From positions 1 through 64,000 of the forward strand of contig NZ_JARXHY010000008.1 in the NCBI RefSeq assembly GCF_031127815.1: a stretch of DNA of 64,000 bases. Reading direction: 5' to 3'. Positions 9,390 through 18,748 of the stretch are shown piece after piece. The DNA comes from Pelagicoccus sp. SDUM812003 (GTDB taxonomy: Bacteria > Verrucomicrobiota > Verrucomicrobiia > Opitutales > Opitutaceae). Each line of letters starts with the position of its first letter. Positions within the stretch are counted from its first letter, which is position 1. A program made the translations under genes and the position numbers. The notes below the pieces were generated by a model. That model was not told the origin of the DNA. It searched no databases and saw nothing but the letters and a program-made list of their open reading frames with translations.

Positions 9390-11597
9390 CTAACGAACGC
9401 TCAGGGCCACGGCGCAATACTTAAACGATGGCTGGCGAGAATGCGGGTCGACATCGGGCTTGGTCAGCCAGTTCGTTTCAGCGTAATGCATGGGCATGAA
9501 GACCTGGCCTGGCTGCACTGTCGGCGTCACAAACGCCTTCGCTTTCACCGATCCCCGACGCGAGGCGACCACGATCACCTCGCCCCCAACCACACCCATT
9601 GATCGGGCGTCGTCAGAGTTGATTTCCACGTACACATCTTTTGGGTACAGCTTTCGCAAAACATCGGACTTGGAGGTTCGCGTTTGGGTGTGCCATTGCG
9701 CCGAAGTCCCTCGCCCCGTCAAAAGGATGAATGGGTAGTCACGGTCAGGCTTCTCCGGCACTTCCTTCGGCGCATCGAATAAAAACCGCGCTTTGCCATT
9801 CGGGTGGTAGTAGCGACCATCGGCAAACAAGCTGCGATGCGTCGCCCCGTCTCGGTCCTCCGAGCGATACGGCCATTGCACACCACCCTTTTCATCCAGC
9901 ATAGCGTAGCTCTCGATACCGGAAATATCACACGGGCGGCCCTTGGTCAGCTGAGCCAAAATCTTGAATACGTTCTCTGGAGTATCCCACTTTCGGAACA
10001 TGTCTCCACAACCCCAATACTCCGCTAGGATCTTGAAGATGCTGAAATCCGCTAGGGCCAGCCCTGGCGCTTTGCGCACTTTTCGAGTTCGACCGATGCG
10101 CCGCTCCGAGTTGATAAACGTGCCCTCGCGCTCGCCCCACGCTGCAGCCGGCAATACCAGATCGGCCATCTGAGCAGTCTCGGTGCTGTGGTACATATCC
10201 TGCACCACCAGGAAGTCGAGCTTGCGCATCGCGTCGCGAAAACGCCCTTGTCCGATCCACGAATGAGCGGAGTTGGTGGCTACGATCCACAGTCCCTTGA
10301 TCTTCCCCGTTTCCACGCCTTCCACGATCTGATCGTAGGCCCAGCAATTCTCGTTCGGAATTTTGGATACATCGATCTGCAGGATGTCCGCGACCTTGCG
10401 GCGATGCTTGTCATTGAGAAAGTCATGCCCGCCCAGCAGACTGGTGGTATTGGAAAAGAGCCGCGAGCCCATGGCGTTGCATTGTCCCGTTATGGAGTTC
10501 GCTCCAGTTCCCGGACGCCCGATGTTTCCCGTCATCAGACAGATGTTGATCAGAGACTGAGCGAGCCGCACTCCTTCGTAACTTTGATTGACCCCCATGG
10601 TCCACCAAATGGATACGCGTTTTCCTTCCCCGATAGTACGGGCCAGGGTCTTGATGCTCTCCACCGACAACCCGCTCAGGGCCGACACCGATTCCAGATC
10701 GTAATCCAGCACGAACTCCGCAAACGCTTCGTAACCCTCGGTGTGCGCGGCCAAGTAGTCCTGGTCGATCCAGTCGTTGGCGATCAGCTCTCGAGCTACC
10801 GCATAAAAAAGGGCCAGGTCCGACTTTGGAGCCAGGGCGTAATGCTGGGTCGCCGCAACAGCAGTTTCCGTCTTGCGTGGATCGACCACGATGATCTCCG
10901 GATTGCGCCGATTGCGCATAACGCGCTGCCACATGATGGGATGAGCGATACAGGGATTCGCGCCCACGAAAACCAGCACATCCGACTCCTCGAAATCTTG
11001 ATAGGAATACGGCGGGGCGTCGAAACCAAAAGACTGCTTGTACGCGGTGACCGCGGTCGCCATGCACTGGCGCGTATTGCCATCTCCATGACGGATGCCC
11101 ATGCCGAACTTTCCGAGCGCCCCGAGAAAAGCGTGATCTTCGTTAGCGATCTGACCAGTCCCCAGCCATGCTAGGCTGTCTGGTCCATATTTCGACTGAA
11201 TGCCCTTGAACTTCTCCACGAAGGTCCGTGCCGCCTTGTCCCAAGAAACAGGATACAGCTCCCCGTCCTCACCACGCAACAGCGGCTCCGTTGCCCGGTC
11301 TGGAGCGTCGAGCACCCGCATCGCTTCCCAGCCTTTCGGGCAGGCCATGCCGATGTTCACCGGATAGGCCTTGTTCGCGCTCAGATTGATGCCTTCCCCG
11401 TCCTTGAGATGGACCTTCAGAGAGCAACCGGTGGCGCAGAATCCACAAACCGAGTCAACTGTGCCATTGGGCTTCAGCCGCTCCGGGACCTTCCCAAGGC
11501 CGAAACCTCCCGGGTTCAGCACCAGGTCCTTGGTGAGCGGACCGTTCCATTCTCTGAATACAGAGTTCTCTTTGGTTCTTTCTGGTATAAACGTCAT
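9390..11597 (-). CDS. nasA: Assimilatory molybdopterin nitrate reductase
   Basis: 735 residues of the NapA/NasA/NarB branch of the molybdopterin oxidoreductases. The N-terminal [4Fe-4S] motif is CGFCATGCS...ACPKGW (C-x2-C-x3-C-x~26-C). The putative molybdenum ligand is the Cys in [10 protein letters not shown], and the molydopterin-binding C-terminal domain carries the [15 protein letters not shown] motif. There is no Tat signal, so it is expected in the cytoplasm, where it reduces nitrate to nitrite. It is about the size of cyanobacterial NarB and lacks the extra C-terminal [2Fe-2S] domain of many NasA/NasC proteins. Its start overlaps the end of the DmsB-DmsC fusion by four bases (ATGA at 11594-11597), so the two are translationally coupled and probably one enzyme complex. 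Confidence 0.9.
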   Translation of the reverse strand: MTFIPERTKENSVFREWNGPLTKDLVLNPGGFGLGKVPERLKPNGTVDSVCGFCATGCSLKVHLKDGEGINLSANKAYPVNIGMACPKGWEAMRVLDAPDRATEPLLRGEDGELYPVSWDKAARTFVEKFKGIQSKYGPDSLAWLGTGQIANEDHAFLGALGKFGMGIRHGDGNTRQCMATAVTAYKQSFGFDAPPYSYQDFEESDVLVFVGANPCIAHPIMWQRVMRNRRNPEIIVVDPRKTETAVAATQHYALAPKSDLALFYAVARELIANDWIDQDYLAAHTEGYEAFAEFVLDYDLESVSALSGLSVESIKTLARTIGEGKRVSIWWTMGVNQSYEGVRLAQSLINICLMTGNIGRPGTGANSITGQCNAMGSRLFSNTTSLLGGHDFLNDKHRRKVADILQIDVSKIPNENCWAYDQIVEGVETGKIKGLWIVATNSAHSWIGQGRFRDAMRKLDFLVVQDMYHSTETAQMADLVLPAAAWGEREGTFINSERRIGRTRKVRKAPGLALADFSIFKILAEYWGCGDMFRKWDTPENVFKILAQLTKGRPCDISGIESYAMLDEKGGVQWPYRSEDRDGATHRSLFADGRYYHPNGKARFLFDAPKEVPEKPDRDYPFILLTGRGTSAQWHTQTRTSKSDVLRKLYPKDVYVEINSDDARSMGVVGGEVIVVASRRGSVKAKAFVTPTVQPGQVFMPMHYAETNWLTKPDVDPHSRQPSFKYCAVALSVR

Positions 11598-13171
11598 CCG
11601 TTGAGTCCTCCCGGCATCTTCGGGGCGTTGACCGCCTTGAAGTAGATAATGCGTTCCATGACCTCGCTAGCCACCACCCCCAAAAGAGCAACGAGGAAAA
11701 GCGCGGGTTGGTTGAGTGAAAACGAGAGGACCGGAACCAGAATCCCCACTCCGGCGCCCAAGGTCAGGCGAGATTTCCAGAGGGTGGAAAGAACCTTGGT
11801 AGCGATGCCTTCGCTTTGAAAATTATCCTGTATCGAGCGCACCTCCAAGACGAGCTTGCCAAATACGACGACAGAGAAAGCAAGGGAGAACAGCAGCGGA
11901 TCCTGCCCGCTCGCTAGAGCAATGCTCGCCAGTCCGCCAAGCATCACCGAACCATAGAACTTGCTTCCGGTGTAGCTCATCCTCCAAAAGCTTCGTTGCG
12001 TATCCACGTAGATGAATACAGACGTCATCACCCCTACCAGCCCCATCAGCGAGCTGGCCCACAGCGCTAACGGAACAAACGCGCCTGTCTCCACAACGGG
12101 AATAGACACCCCGAAGTAGTTTCCAACCGACATTGCGAAAGCGCTCGTCGACAAGGCCGAGACCACCCCTAGAGCGACTGCCTCGCGGCTGAGCCAAGAG
12201 TGCTTGAAGCCGACGAAAATCCGCCAGGCCTTGAGCGGTTGTCCCAGATGAAGGACGCTGCAGAGCAAGCCCGCATGGAGGATGGCCCAAAACGCCCCGA
12301 GAGCCAGCGTAGCGGCTCCCACCTCCAGCTGATTCCAAAGCGCCGCCAGGCCAAGGTGGCCGCCAATGCCGATCTGGCTGAGGGCAAGCAAACCGACCAA
12401 AGGCCAGTGCGTGTGCTGAGGACGCAGCACATGGGCGTCGCCAGCCACCATCCTTTTAGGCAGTTGCTTTTTGGATACGTAGCGCGTCGTCGGCTGCGTG
12501 TAAGCAGGTTCGGGAGCGTCCGGCAGAAAGCTTTCGGGATCGCGCGAGCGCTCGCTCGCCTCGCCCTTATCCACCGTAGTGATGGTGATAGCCCCATGGG
12601 GACAGGCTTGCACGCAGGCCGGAGCCTCTCCGGAGGACAGCCGCGAATGGCACATGTCGCACTTGCGCACGATGCCACGCTTCGAGCTGTACTTGGGCAC
12701 GTCGTAGGGACATTTCAATACGCAGTACTGGCAGCCGATGCACTGGTCATCGAGGTGCAGCACGATGCCGCTCACAGGGTCCTTTTCGTAGGCATTGACC
12801 GGACAACCGTTCAAGCAGGCTGGATCCACGCAGTGGTGACAGGCGGTCGTCACCGTCTGCTGGTAGGCGCCCGACTCGTTCTCGCCCAGCAAAAGCCCCA
12901 CGTCGCGCCAGGTCTCGTTTTCGTCCAGACCATTGAGACTGTGACAGGCCGTGACGCAGCCCTTGCAGCCCGAGCAGAGATCCAGGTTCACCTTAAACGC
13001 GTACTGCTCGCCCGGCTTCGGAGCGGAAAGCGGAATCAAGTCGCTGTGCTCCGGAGCGCCGGTCGACTCCGCTTCCTCCGCGAAGCGACCCACAGGAGTA
13101 TCAAGCGTCTGCTGCTCTTCCAGCAGCAGATCGATCAAAGTCTTGTCCTTTAGTTCGATGAGGTCGCTCAT
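11594..13171 (-). CDS. DmsB-DmsC fusion: four-cluster ferredoxin subunit joined to a quinol-oxidising membrane anchor
   Basis: 525 residues from the ATG at 13171. The N-terminal half (about 55-195) holds four Cys clusters of DmsB/NrfC type: [35 protein letters not shown] and CDMCH...CVQAC, enough for four [4Fe-4S] centres. After a linker come eight membrane segments resembling DmsC, the menaquinol-binding anchor of DMSO reductase. In E. coli these are separate subunits; here they form one polypeptide. The four-base overlap with nasA implies that quinol, not ferredoxin or NADH, feeds the nitrate reductase. A longer frame reaches 13213, but that would extend through the -12/-24 promoter. A sigma-54-like promoter ends only about 24 bases upstream. 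Confidence 0.85.
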   Translation of the reverse strand: MSDLIELKDKTLIDLLLEEQQTLDTPVGRFAEEAESTGAPEHSDLIPLSAPKPGEQYAFKVNLDLCSGCKGCVTACHSLNGLDENETWRDVGLLLGENESGAYQQTVTTACHHCVDPACLNGCPVNAYEKDPVSGIVLHLDDQCIGCQYCVLKCPYDVPKYSSKRGIVRKCDMCHSRLSSGEAPACVQACPHGAITITTVDKGEASERSRDPESFLPDAPEPAYTQPTTRYVSKKQLPKRMVAGDAHVLRPQHTHWPLVGLLALSQIGIGGHLGLAALWNQLEVGAATLALGAFWAILHAGLLCSVLHLGQPLKAWRIFVGFKHSWLSREAVALGVVSALSTSAFAMSVGNYFGVSIPVVETGAFVPLALWASSLMGLVGVMTSVFIYVDTQRSFWRMSYTGSKFYGSVMLGGLASIALASGQDPLLFSLAFSVVVFGKLVLEVRSIQDNFQSEGIATKVLSTLWKSRLTLGAGVGILVPVLSFSLNQPALFLVALLGVVASEVMERIIYFKAVNAPKMPGGLNG

Positions 13172-13194
13172 ATCAAATCGTCCGAGGCCTAAAA

Positions 13195-13213
13195 CTAGCG
13201 GCATCCATGCCAC
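13195..13213 (-). promoter_or_regulatory. Sigma-54-type promoter of dmsBC-nasA
   Basis: Minus strand GTGGCATGGATGCCGCTAG: TGGCAT, then GC exactly ten bases after GG. Predicted start near 13187, so the leader is very short (about 15 bases). A palindrome CACCATGGTG at 13297-13306, some 85 bases further upstream, could be an activator site. It is the weakest of the four -12 boxes (CCGCT instead of TTGCT). Confidence 0.6.
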
Positions 13214-13401
13214 CGCACGCAGGCGCTGAAATTAGCACTTATCTATTTTGTAGGGTTTTCTATGAATAACTTTATCGTTATACGGTCGTTTCTGAACACC
13301 ATGGTGACTCCAAAACGTAATCAATCCACCCGGGGGCGTAGCGGCTCCGGGCCCATCGTTTTTCCGCAAGTCCCTGATCTCCAAACAGTCTATGTCCTGA
13401 C

Positions 13402-15135
13402 CTAATCCGAAAGCATCCAAATCCAGCTTGCCGCCAACGCGAGCGCCAGGATGCCGGCGGTCATCTTCCAGAACAGCGTCGGATTTCGTTCAATGAAGGG
13501 CCCGGCGTTCTCCGGAAGGAACTTCGGGTTCGGATGCTCAAGATCGTACTCGAATTCTGAATAGGATTCATAGCGAAGCTGAGGATTTATGGAAACCGCC
13601 TTGCGGATGGCCCCATCCATCCAAACCGGCACGTGGGAGTTGAACTGGGTGGCGGGCCGATAGAAGAGCACGGAAAAATCCCGGGCGCTGTGGCATCGCT
13701 CATAGCGCTCGCCGTATGGCAGCTTTCCGGTCAGCATCTCATAGACGATGACCCCGAGCGAAAACAGGTCGGAGCGACGGGTGGGCTTTCGTTCCAAAAA
13801 GTACTCCGGAGCGCTGTATCCGAGGGTGCCGAGAGCCTTCTCCCGCTCAAACGGGGCGTCGATCTCCTGCAGACCCGCCACGCGCGTGGATCCGTAGTCG
13901 ATGATGACCGCCCCGCGCGTCGGGTGCAGGATGACGTTGCTCGGTTTCAAATCCTGATGCAGCATTTCCATGCGGTGCATGGCTCGAAGCCCCTGCAGGA
14001 TCTGGCGGGCGATGCGGGCCACCTCGCGCACATCCGGCTTCGGATTGCGCTTCATCCACAGCTCCAGGGAATCCCCTTCGATGTACTCAAGAATTGTATA
14101 CAGAAAATCCTGACCCTTGGGAGGTACGATGGCCGCCGCCAGGTGACGATGCTTCAGCTTCCGCCCGATCCAGCCTTCCATCAGGAAGCGTTCGATATAG
14201 CTCGGATCTTCCTCGAAATTTACCGACGGCGTCTTCATCACCACCAATCGGTCGCTGCTGAGCTCTCGAGCGAGGTAGGTCTGGCTGCGGCTGGTCGACT
14301 GGATCTCTCGCTCGATCTCGAAGCCATCGATCTTCATGCCCGGAGCGAGATCGGGCGGAAATGGCAAGCGCCTGAAAATCCGCTCATGCTCTCTCCGACT
14401 CGCCGCTCCCACTCCCATGACCTCGAGCAGAATAGCGGAGCAATTGTCGTTGCTTCCCGCAGACAAGGCCGCTTGGCAGAGGGCTTCGCAGGCGAAATCG
14501 AAGGCGTTCGTCTCCGACTTCTCCACCGTTTCGCGCAAGGCGTTTTGCGTAACGAATCCATGGATACCATCGGTGGTGAGCAAAAAGCGATCCCCCGGCT
14601 GGACCCGAAAGCTACGCGTCTCGATCTCCACCCCAGTGTCCATGCCCATGGCGCGCGCCAGGCCGCCGCCGCCTTTGCCGTAGCGAAAGCAATGGTCCCG
14701 CGTGAGCTGCTCGAAGCTCTCGCCACGCAAGCGATAGATGCGCGTGTCGCCGACATGAAAGACATGCCCGCTCTCCCCTTTGAATACGAGTCCGCTGACC
14801 GTGGTCACGTAGCCGCGGCCGTCGAGAGAGTTGCTTTGGCCCAAACCGAAGAGCCAACGATTCAAGGATTGCAAGACCTTGAAGACGCAGGTCGCGACCG
14901 TCCAGGCCTCAGGCGCGTCGTAGTAGTCGTTGAGAAAGCCTTGCACGCAGATCTCCGCCGCCTGCTTGCCGGCCTCGGCCGAACTGACCCCGTCCGCGAT
15001 GACCACCGCCACGCCCTTGGTGAGCAGCTCCATGCCTTCTGGAGTCCGAAGGCCGAGGCAATCATCGTTCTGCTCGTTCGGCCCGGCATGGCTGAACATG
15101 CCGGCTTCGATCTTCAGGGCGGACTTGAGCTGCAT
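13402..15135 (-). CDS. Bifunctional PP2C phosphatase / Ser-Thr kinase with C-terminal membrane anchor
   Basis: 577 residues from the ATG at 15135. Residues about 1-240 form a PP2C phosphatase (IADGVSSAEAGK, GDTRIYRLRG, LTTDGIHGF, NDNCSAILLEV; the metal-binding Asp residues are present). Residues about 265-530 form a Hanks-type kinase: VMKTP lysine, HQDLKPSNVI catalytic loop (HRD changed to HQD), IDYGST in place of DFG, and GTLGYSAPE. A hydrophobic helix (about 555-575) ends the protein, so both enzymes probably face the cytoplasm at the membrane. A fused kinase/phosphatase of this type also sits between nirB and the nitrate transporter in Pseudomonas aeruginosa (PA1782, as I recall), so it belongs to the nitrate locus. 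Its target is unknown; transporters are plausible. Confidence 0.85.
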   Translation of the reverse strand: MQLKSALKIEAGMFSHAGPNEQNDDCLGLRTPEGMELLTKGVAVVIADGVSSAEAGKQAAEICVQGFLNDYYDAPEAWTVATCVFKVLQSLNRWLFGLGQSNSLDGRGYVTTVSGLVFKGESGHVFHVGDTRIYRLRGESFEQLTRDHCFRYGKGGGGLARAMGMDTGVEIETRSFRVQPGDRFLLTTDGIHGFVTQNALRETVEKSETNAFDFACEALCQAALSAGSNDNCSAILLEVMGVGAASRREHERIFRRLPFPPDLAPGMKIDGFEIEREIQSTSRSQTYLARELSSDRLVVMKTPSVNFEEDPSYIERFLMEGWIGRKLKHRHLAAAIVPPKGQDFLYTILEYIEGDSLELWMKRNPKPDVREVARIARQILQGLRAMHRMEMLHQDLKPSNVILHPTRGAVIIDYGSTRVAGLQEIDAPFEREKALGTLGYSAPEYFLERKPTRRSDLFSLGVIVYEMLTGKLPYGERYERCHSARDFSVLFYRPATQFNSHVPVWMDGAIRKAVSINPQLRYESYSEFEYDLEHPNPKFLPENAGPFIERNPTLFWKMTAGILALALAASWIWMLSD

Positions 15136-15189
15136 AGGACTTGGCGGGAAACGAGAAGTGAATGGCAAGGGGCGGCCCCTCTCAACGTC

Positions 15190-15222
15190 AAAAGCAGCGG
15201 CCGCCTTCGACGCCGCCGCTGC
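15190..15222 (-). terminator. Intrinsic terminator downstream of narK
   Basis: Stem GCAGCGGC/GCCGCTGC (15194-15201 with 15215-15222), 13-base loop; on the minus strand it is followed by TTTTGACG. It separates narK from the kinase-phosphatase gene. Confidence 0.6.
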
Positions 15223-15259
15223 CCTGACCTAAGGGAACAAACTACACTCTGAAAAAAGA

Positions 15260-16729
15260 CTATGCCACCTCGATGCGCTGCACCGTACCGTCGTCCAGCA
15301 CCTCCACGGTGTGGCCTTGCGGCTCGTCGAGGAAGTAGGAAGCGGCAAATGCCAAGGCGGAGGAAGCCCCGATCACCATGAAGAAGGTGGAGGCGTCCAC
15401 GAAACTATAGACGGTGAGGAAGCACACGGCGCCGACGTTTCCGTAGGCCCCGACCATGCCAGCGATCTGACCGGAAAGACGACGCTTCACCAGCGGCACG
15501 ATGGCGAAAACCGCGCCCTCGCCGGACTGCACGAAGAACGAACACAGCATGGTCGCCATCACCGCGAAGACGATGGGCCACGAACTGTTCACCATGCCCA
15601 TGACGAAGTAGCCCACCGCCAGGCCGCAGATGAGAATCATCATGGTGGCGCGGCGTCCGAACTTATCGGATACAAGCCCGCCGATCGGTCGAGCAAGCAG
15701 GTTCATCAACGCGAAACCGCCGCCGAAGAGGCCCGCCATTTGAGGCGACAATCCGAAGGTATCCATGAAGTACCCCGGCAGCATGGACACCACCGCCAGC
15801 TCCGAGCCGAAGGTCACGAAGTAGTTGACGTCGAGAATCGCCACTTGCTTGAAGTTGTAGCGCTGCTCCTCCTCCACCCCATCGCGGAGCATGTCCTTGT
15901 TGACCGAATAGATCGAGGCGACCTGCACCACGAACAAGGCCGCCAGAGCCAGGTAGATGCCGTAGGTGGCGCCTTGGGACAGCAAGTCGACTCCGGATGG
16001 AGAGAGCTTCCAGGCCAGCACCGCCAAGCAGGCGTACATGGGCACCGTCATGCCGATGAGGAAATAGAAGTCGCGCTTGCAGGTGACCTCGAGACCGCCG
16101 GACTTCTTGGGCTTGAAATACGTCGAGCCCTTGGGCGTGTTGCGGGCTTTGATGAAAAAGAAAACGCCATAGACCGCAGCGATCGCTCCGGTGGTGAGCA
16201 CCGCGTAGCGCCAGCCGTTTTCGCCTCCGTAAAAGAGCATCAAGCTAGGCAGGGTGAACGCCGCCGCCGCGGAGCCGAAGTTTCCCCAGCCACCGTATAT
16301 GCCTTCCGCCAAACCGACCGTCCTGGCGGGAAACCACTCCCCGATCATGCGTATGCCGATCACGAAGCCCGCTCCGATGAAGCCCATCATCAGACGGGCG
16401 AAGGCCAGCATCTCGTAGCTGCTAGCCATGGAGAAAAACAGGCAAAGCCCGCCCGCCGCCACCAGCAAACCGCTGTACACGTGCCGCGGCCCGAACTTGT
16501 CGACCAGCATGCCGATCACGATGCGCGAGGGAATGGTGAGGGCCACGTTCAGGATCAGCAACGCCTTCCATTGCGCCACCGACATCTCGAAGGTCGACAT
16601 GATGGCGTCGCGCAGCGGGGCGTGGCTGAACCACATCACGAAGGTCAGGAAAAACGCGAACCAGGTGATGTGGAGGGTGAAGATCCGAGGATCGGAAAAG
16701 TTGAATAGGTTGATTCTAGTCTGAGACAT
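15260..16729 (-). CDS. narK: NarK/NasA-type nitrate/nitrite transporter (MFS)
   Basis: 489 residues with about 12 membrane helices. The nitrate signature of the NNP family is visible twice, as [13 protein letters not shown] (helix 5) and [16 protein letters not shown] (helix 11). The conserved MFS motif appears as [15 protein letters not shown] after helix 2, and again in the second half as [10 protein letters not shown]. Such proteins move nitrate with protons or exchange nitrate for nitrite across the inner membrane. With an ABC nitrate importer next door this may be the lower-affinity importer, or a nitrite exporter; sequence alone does not decide. It has its own terminator and sigma-54-like promoter, so it is a separate unit. 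Confidence 0.9.
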   Translation of the reverse strand: MSQTRINLFNFSDPRIFTLHITWFAFFLTFVMWFSHAPLRDAIMSTFEMSVAQWKALLILNVALTIPSRIVIGMLVDKFGPRHVYSGLLVAAGGLCLFFSMASSYEMLAFARLMMGFIGAGFVIGIRMIGEWFPARTVGLAEGIYGGWGNFGSAAAAFTLPSLMLFYGGENGWRYAVLTTGAIAAVYGVFFFIKARNTPKGSTYFKPKKSGGLEVTCKRDFYFLIGMTVPMYACLAVLAWKLSPSGVDLLSQGATYGIYLALAALFVVQVASIYSVNKDMLRDGVEEEQRYNFKQVAILDVNYFVTFGSELAVVSMLPGYFMDTFGLSPQMAGLFGGGFALMNLLARPIGGLVSDKFGRRATMMILICGLAVGYFVMGMVNSSWPIVFAVMATMLCSFFVQSGEGAVFAIVPLVKRRLSGQIAGMVGAYGNVGAVCFLTVYSFVDASTFFMVIGASSALAFAASYFLDEPQGHTVEVLDDGTVQRIEVA

Positions 16730-16759
16730 TGGGAGAGCTTTTTTAGTCTGCTTCCCGTT

Positions 16760-16778
16760 TCAGCTACGCTCATGCCAA
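16760..16778 (-). promoter_or_regulatory. Sigma-54-type promoter of narK
   Basis: Minus strand TTGGCATGAGCGTAGCTGA, with GG-N10-GC spacing. The predicted start near 16752 gives a leader of about 23 bases before the narK ATG. Confidence 0.65.
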
Positions 16779-16948
16779 GCGCTCGCGATGCTCAAATTAA
16801 TCCATTTCAAATTTCTAAGAACTTTCCTAAATTTATTTCATACCTATCGTTTTTCCCAGCGTCGGCCGGCCTTTCATCGCCCCGCCTTCCACCCGCCACG
16901 AAAAAGCAGGAAGCCCGGCGCTCTCTCCATCGCCGCGACTCCCTGCTC

Positions 16949-16971
16949 AAAAATCAGCCCGCCGAGCGGGC
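16949..16971 (-). terminator. Probable terminator of the nrtABCD operon
   Basis: Short GC stem GCCCG/CGGGC (16957-16961 with 16967-16971) followed on the minus strand by TGATTTTTGAG. It lies 24 bases past the nrtD stop codon. The stem is only 5 bp, so termination may be partial. Confidence 0.5.
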
Positions 16972-16994
16972 CCCTAAGGCGCATCTCGTTTCGT

Positions 16995-17813
16995 CTAGAC
17001 CGCCTTGGCCTTCTTTCGGGCCTTCTTCTCCTGTTCGCAATCGTCGAGAAACTGCAGCAGACGGCGGCGATATTCGTAAAAGTCGGCCGTCTCCATGATC
17101 TCCTCGCGATCGCGGGGACGTTCGAAATGGATGTCCATCACCTCGCCGACCTTGGCGCCGGGTCCGTTGGTCATCATGCAGATCCGATCCGACATGTAGA
17201 CCGCCTCGTCCGGATCGTGCGTGATCATCATGGTGGTCAGCTTTTCGAAGTTCAGGATATTGAGAATCACGTCCTGCAGCTCCATGCGGGTCAGCGAGTC
17301 GAGGCGACCAAAGGGCTCGTCGAGCAGCAGCATCTTGGGACGCAGGGCGATGGCGCGAGCGATGCCCACACGCTGCTGCATGCCGCCCGACATCTCGCGA
17401 GGAAACTTGTGCATCGAGTCCTTCAAGCCGACGGCGCAAAGCGCGTACTCCACCATCTGCTGCTTCTCCGCCTTGGACGCGTCGGGAAACACCTGCTTCA
17501 CGCCCAGCATCACGTTCTGATAGGATGACATCCAAGGCAGCAGGCAAGGAGCCTGGAAGACCACCGCTCGGTCAGGGCCCGGTCCCGTGACTTCGCGCCC
17601 CGCCACCACAACCCCGCCGGACGTGATAGGGATCAAACCCGCCACCATGTTCAGCACCGTCGATTTGCCGCAACCGGAGTGGCCGATCACGCTGACCAGC
17701 TCGCCCTGCTTGACCAGCAGATTGAATCCGTCGACCACCTTTATGGCCTCGCCAAAGGGGTTCGGATAGGCCTTCACCACGTCGTAGAGCTCTACGTATC
17801 TATCTTCTAACAT
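16995..17813 (-). CDS. nrtD: Nitrate ABC transporter ATP-binding subunit, NrtD type
   Basis: 272 residues. Walker [11 protein letters not shown]-loop QAPCLLPW, signature [14 protein letters not shown], Walker B MLLLDEPF, and a normal switch histidine in MITHDPDEA. The C-terminus is basic ([10 protein letters not shown]). It is the last gene of the nrtABCD unit, 18 bases after nrtC, and pairs with it as a heterodimeric ATPase. Nitrate, nitrite and cyanate transporters share this family; the gene order and adjacent reductases point to nitrate/nitrite. Confidence 0.9.
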   Translation of the reverse strand: MLEDRYVELYDVVKAYPNPFGEAIKVVDGFNLLVKQGELVSVIGHSGCGKSTVLNMVAGLIPITSGGVVVAGREVTGPGPDRAVVFQAPCLLPWMSSYQNVMLGVKQVFPDASKAEKQQMVEYALCAVGLKDSMHKFPREMSGGMQQRVGIARAIALRPKMLLLDEPFGRLDSLTRMELQDVILNILNFEKLTTMMITHDPDEAVYMSDRICMMTNGPGAKVGEVMDIHFERPRDREEIMETADFYEYRRRLLQFLDDCEQEKKARKKAKAV

Positions 17814-17831
17814 TTCTCAATTCCTCCGTAG

Positions 17832-18701
17832 TTATCGAACCACTACCGAGCGACGAGTCGCAGGCATGAAATCGTAGGGTTTGATGTCCGGCATCGGCAC
17901 GGTGTTGTCCACCTGCAGCTCCTTGGACTCCTTGTTCAGTCCCACCATGAAGCGGGTGACCGAATTCTTAAGCTTCATGAACTCCGGGTTCTTGTTCAGA
18001 TTGGCTCGATCGCGGGGACGCTCCATGGTCACCGGAAACTCCTTGGCCAGAGTGGCCCGCGGACCGATGGTCAAAGGCACGATGCGGTCCGCCATCAGCG
18101 TGGCTTCGTCCACGTCGTTGGTGATCATCACCACCGTGCGCTTGTCCTCCTCCCAGATGCGAATGATCTCGTCCTGCAGCACCGCTCGCGTCAAGGCGTC
18201 GAGAGCGCTCAACGGCTCGTCGAGCAGCAGCACTTCCGGCTGCATGGCCAAGGTGCGAGCCAGCGACACGCGCTGCCGCATGCCACCGGAAAGCTCGTGG
18301 GGCTTCTTCTCCAACGCCGGCGTCAAACTCACCATCTCCACATAGCGCTCCACGTGCTCCTTGGTCTGGGCCTTGGAGTAGTTGGGAAACACCTGCTTCA
18401 CCGCCAGCTCGATGTTTCCGAAGACCGAGAGCCAAGGAAGCAGCGAGTAGTTCTGAAACATGATGCCGAGACGCGGACCGGGCTTGTCGATCACCTTGCC
18501 GTGCAGCCTAACCTGCCCCTTGTCTGGCTGCTGCAATCCGGAGAGCAGCGACATCAAGGTGCTCTTTCCGCTACCGGAAAAACCGATGATGGCCACGAAT
18601 TCGTTTTCCTTCACCGATAGATTCACATCGCTCAACACCTCAGTTCGATTGGTCGGAGGTCCGAAGCCGATGGATACATTGTCCATTTCTAGATAAGCCA
18701 T
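17832..18701 (-). CDS. nrtC: Nitrate ABC transporter ATP-binding subunit, NrtC type without C-terminal sensor domain
   Basis: 289 residues. Walker [11 protein letters not shown]-loop QNYSLLPW, signature [14 protein letters not shown], Walker [13 protein letters not shown]. The switch histidine is replaced by Asn: the motif reads [10 protein letters not shown], where the companion NrtD has ITHDPDEA. That suggests one ATP site of the NrtC/NrtD pair is degenerate, as in other asymmetric ABC exporters and importers. Cyanobacterial NrtC carries an extra substrate-binding domain at its C-terminus that inhibits uptake; it is absent here, so that form of feedback is not possible through NrtC. It starts 47 bases after nrtB. 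Confidence 0.88.
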   Translation of the reverse strand: MAYLEMDNVSIGFGPPTNRTEVLSDVNLSVKENEFVAIIGFSGSGKSTLMSLLSGLQQPDKGQVRLHGKVIDKPGPRLGIMFQNYSLLPWLSVFGNIELAVKQVFPNYSKAQTKEHVERYVEMVSLTPALEKKPHELSGGMRQRVSLARTLAMQPEVLLLDEPLSALDALTRAVLQDEIIRIWEEDKRTVVMITNDVDEATLMADRIVPLTIGPRATLAKEFPVTMERPRDRANLNKNPEFMKLKNSVTRFMVGLNKESKELQVDNTVPMPDIKPYDFMPATRRSVVVR

Positions 18702-18748
18702 GCGTAACGCCTTTCTATTTCGGGTTATTTTTCTGGTATCCAGATTTC

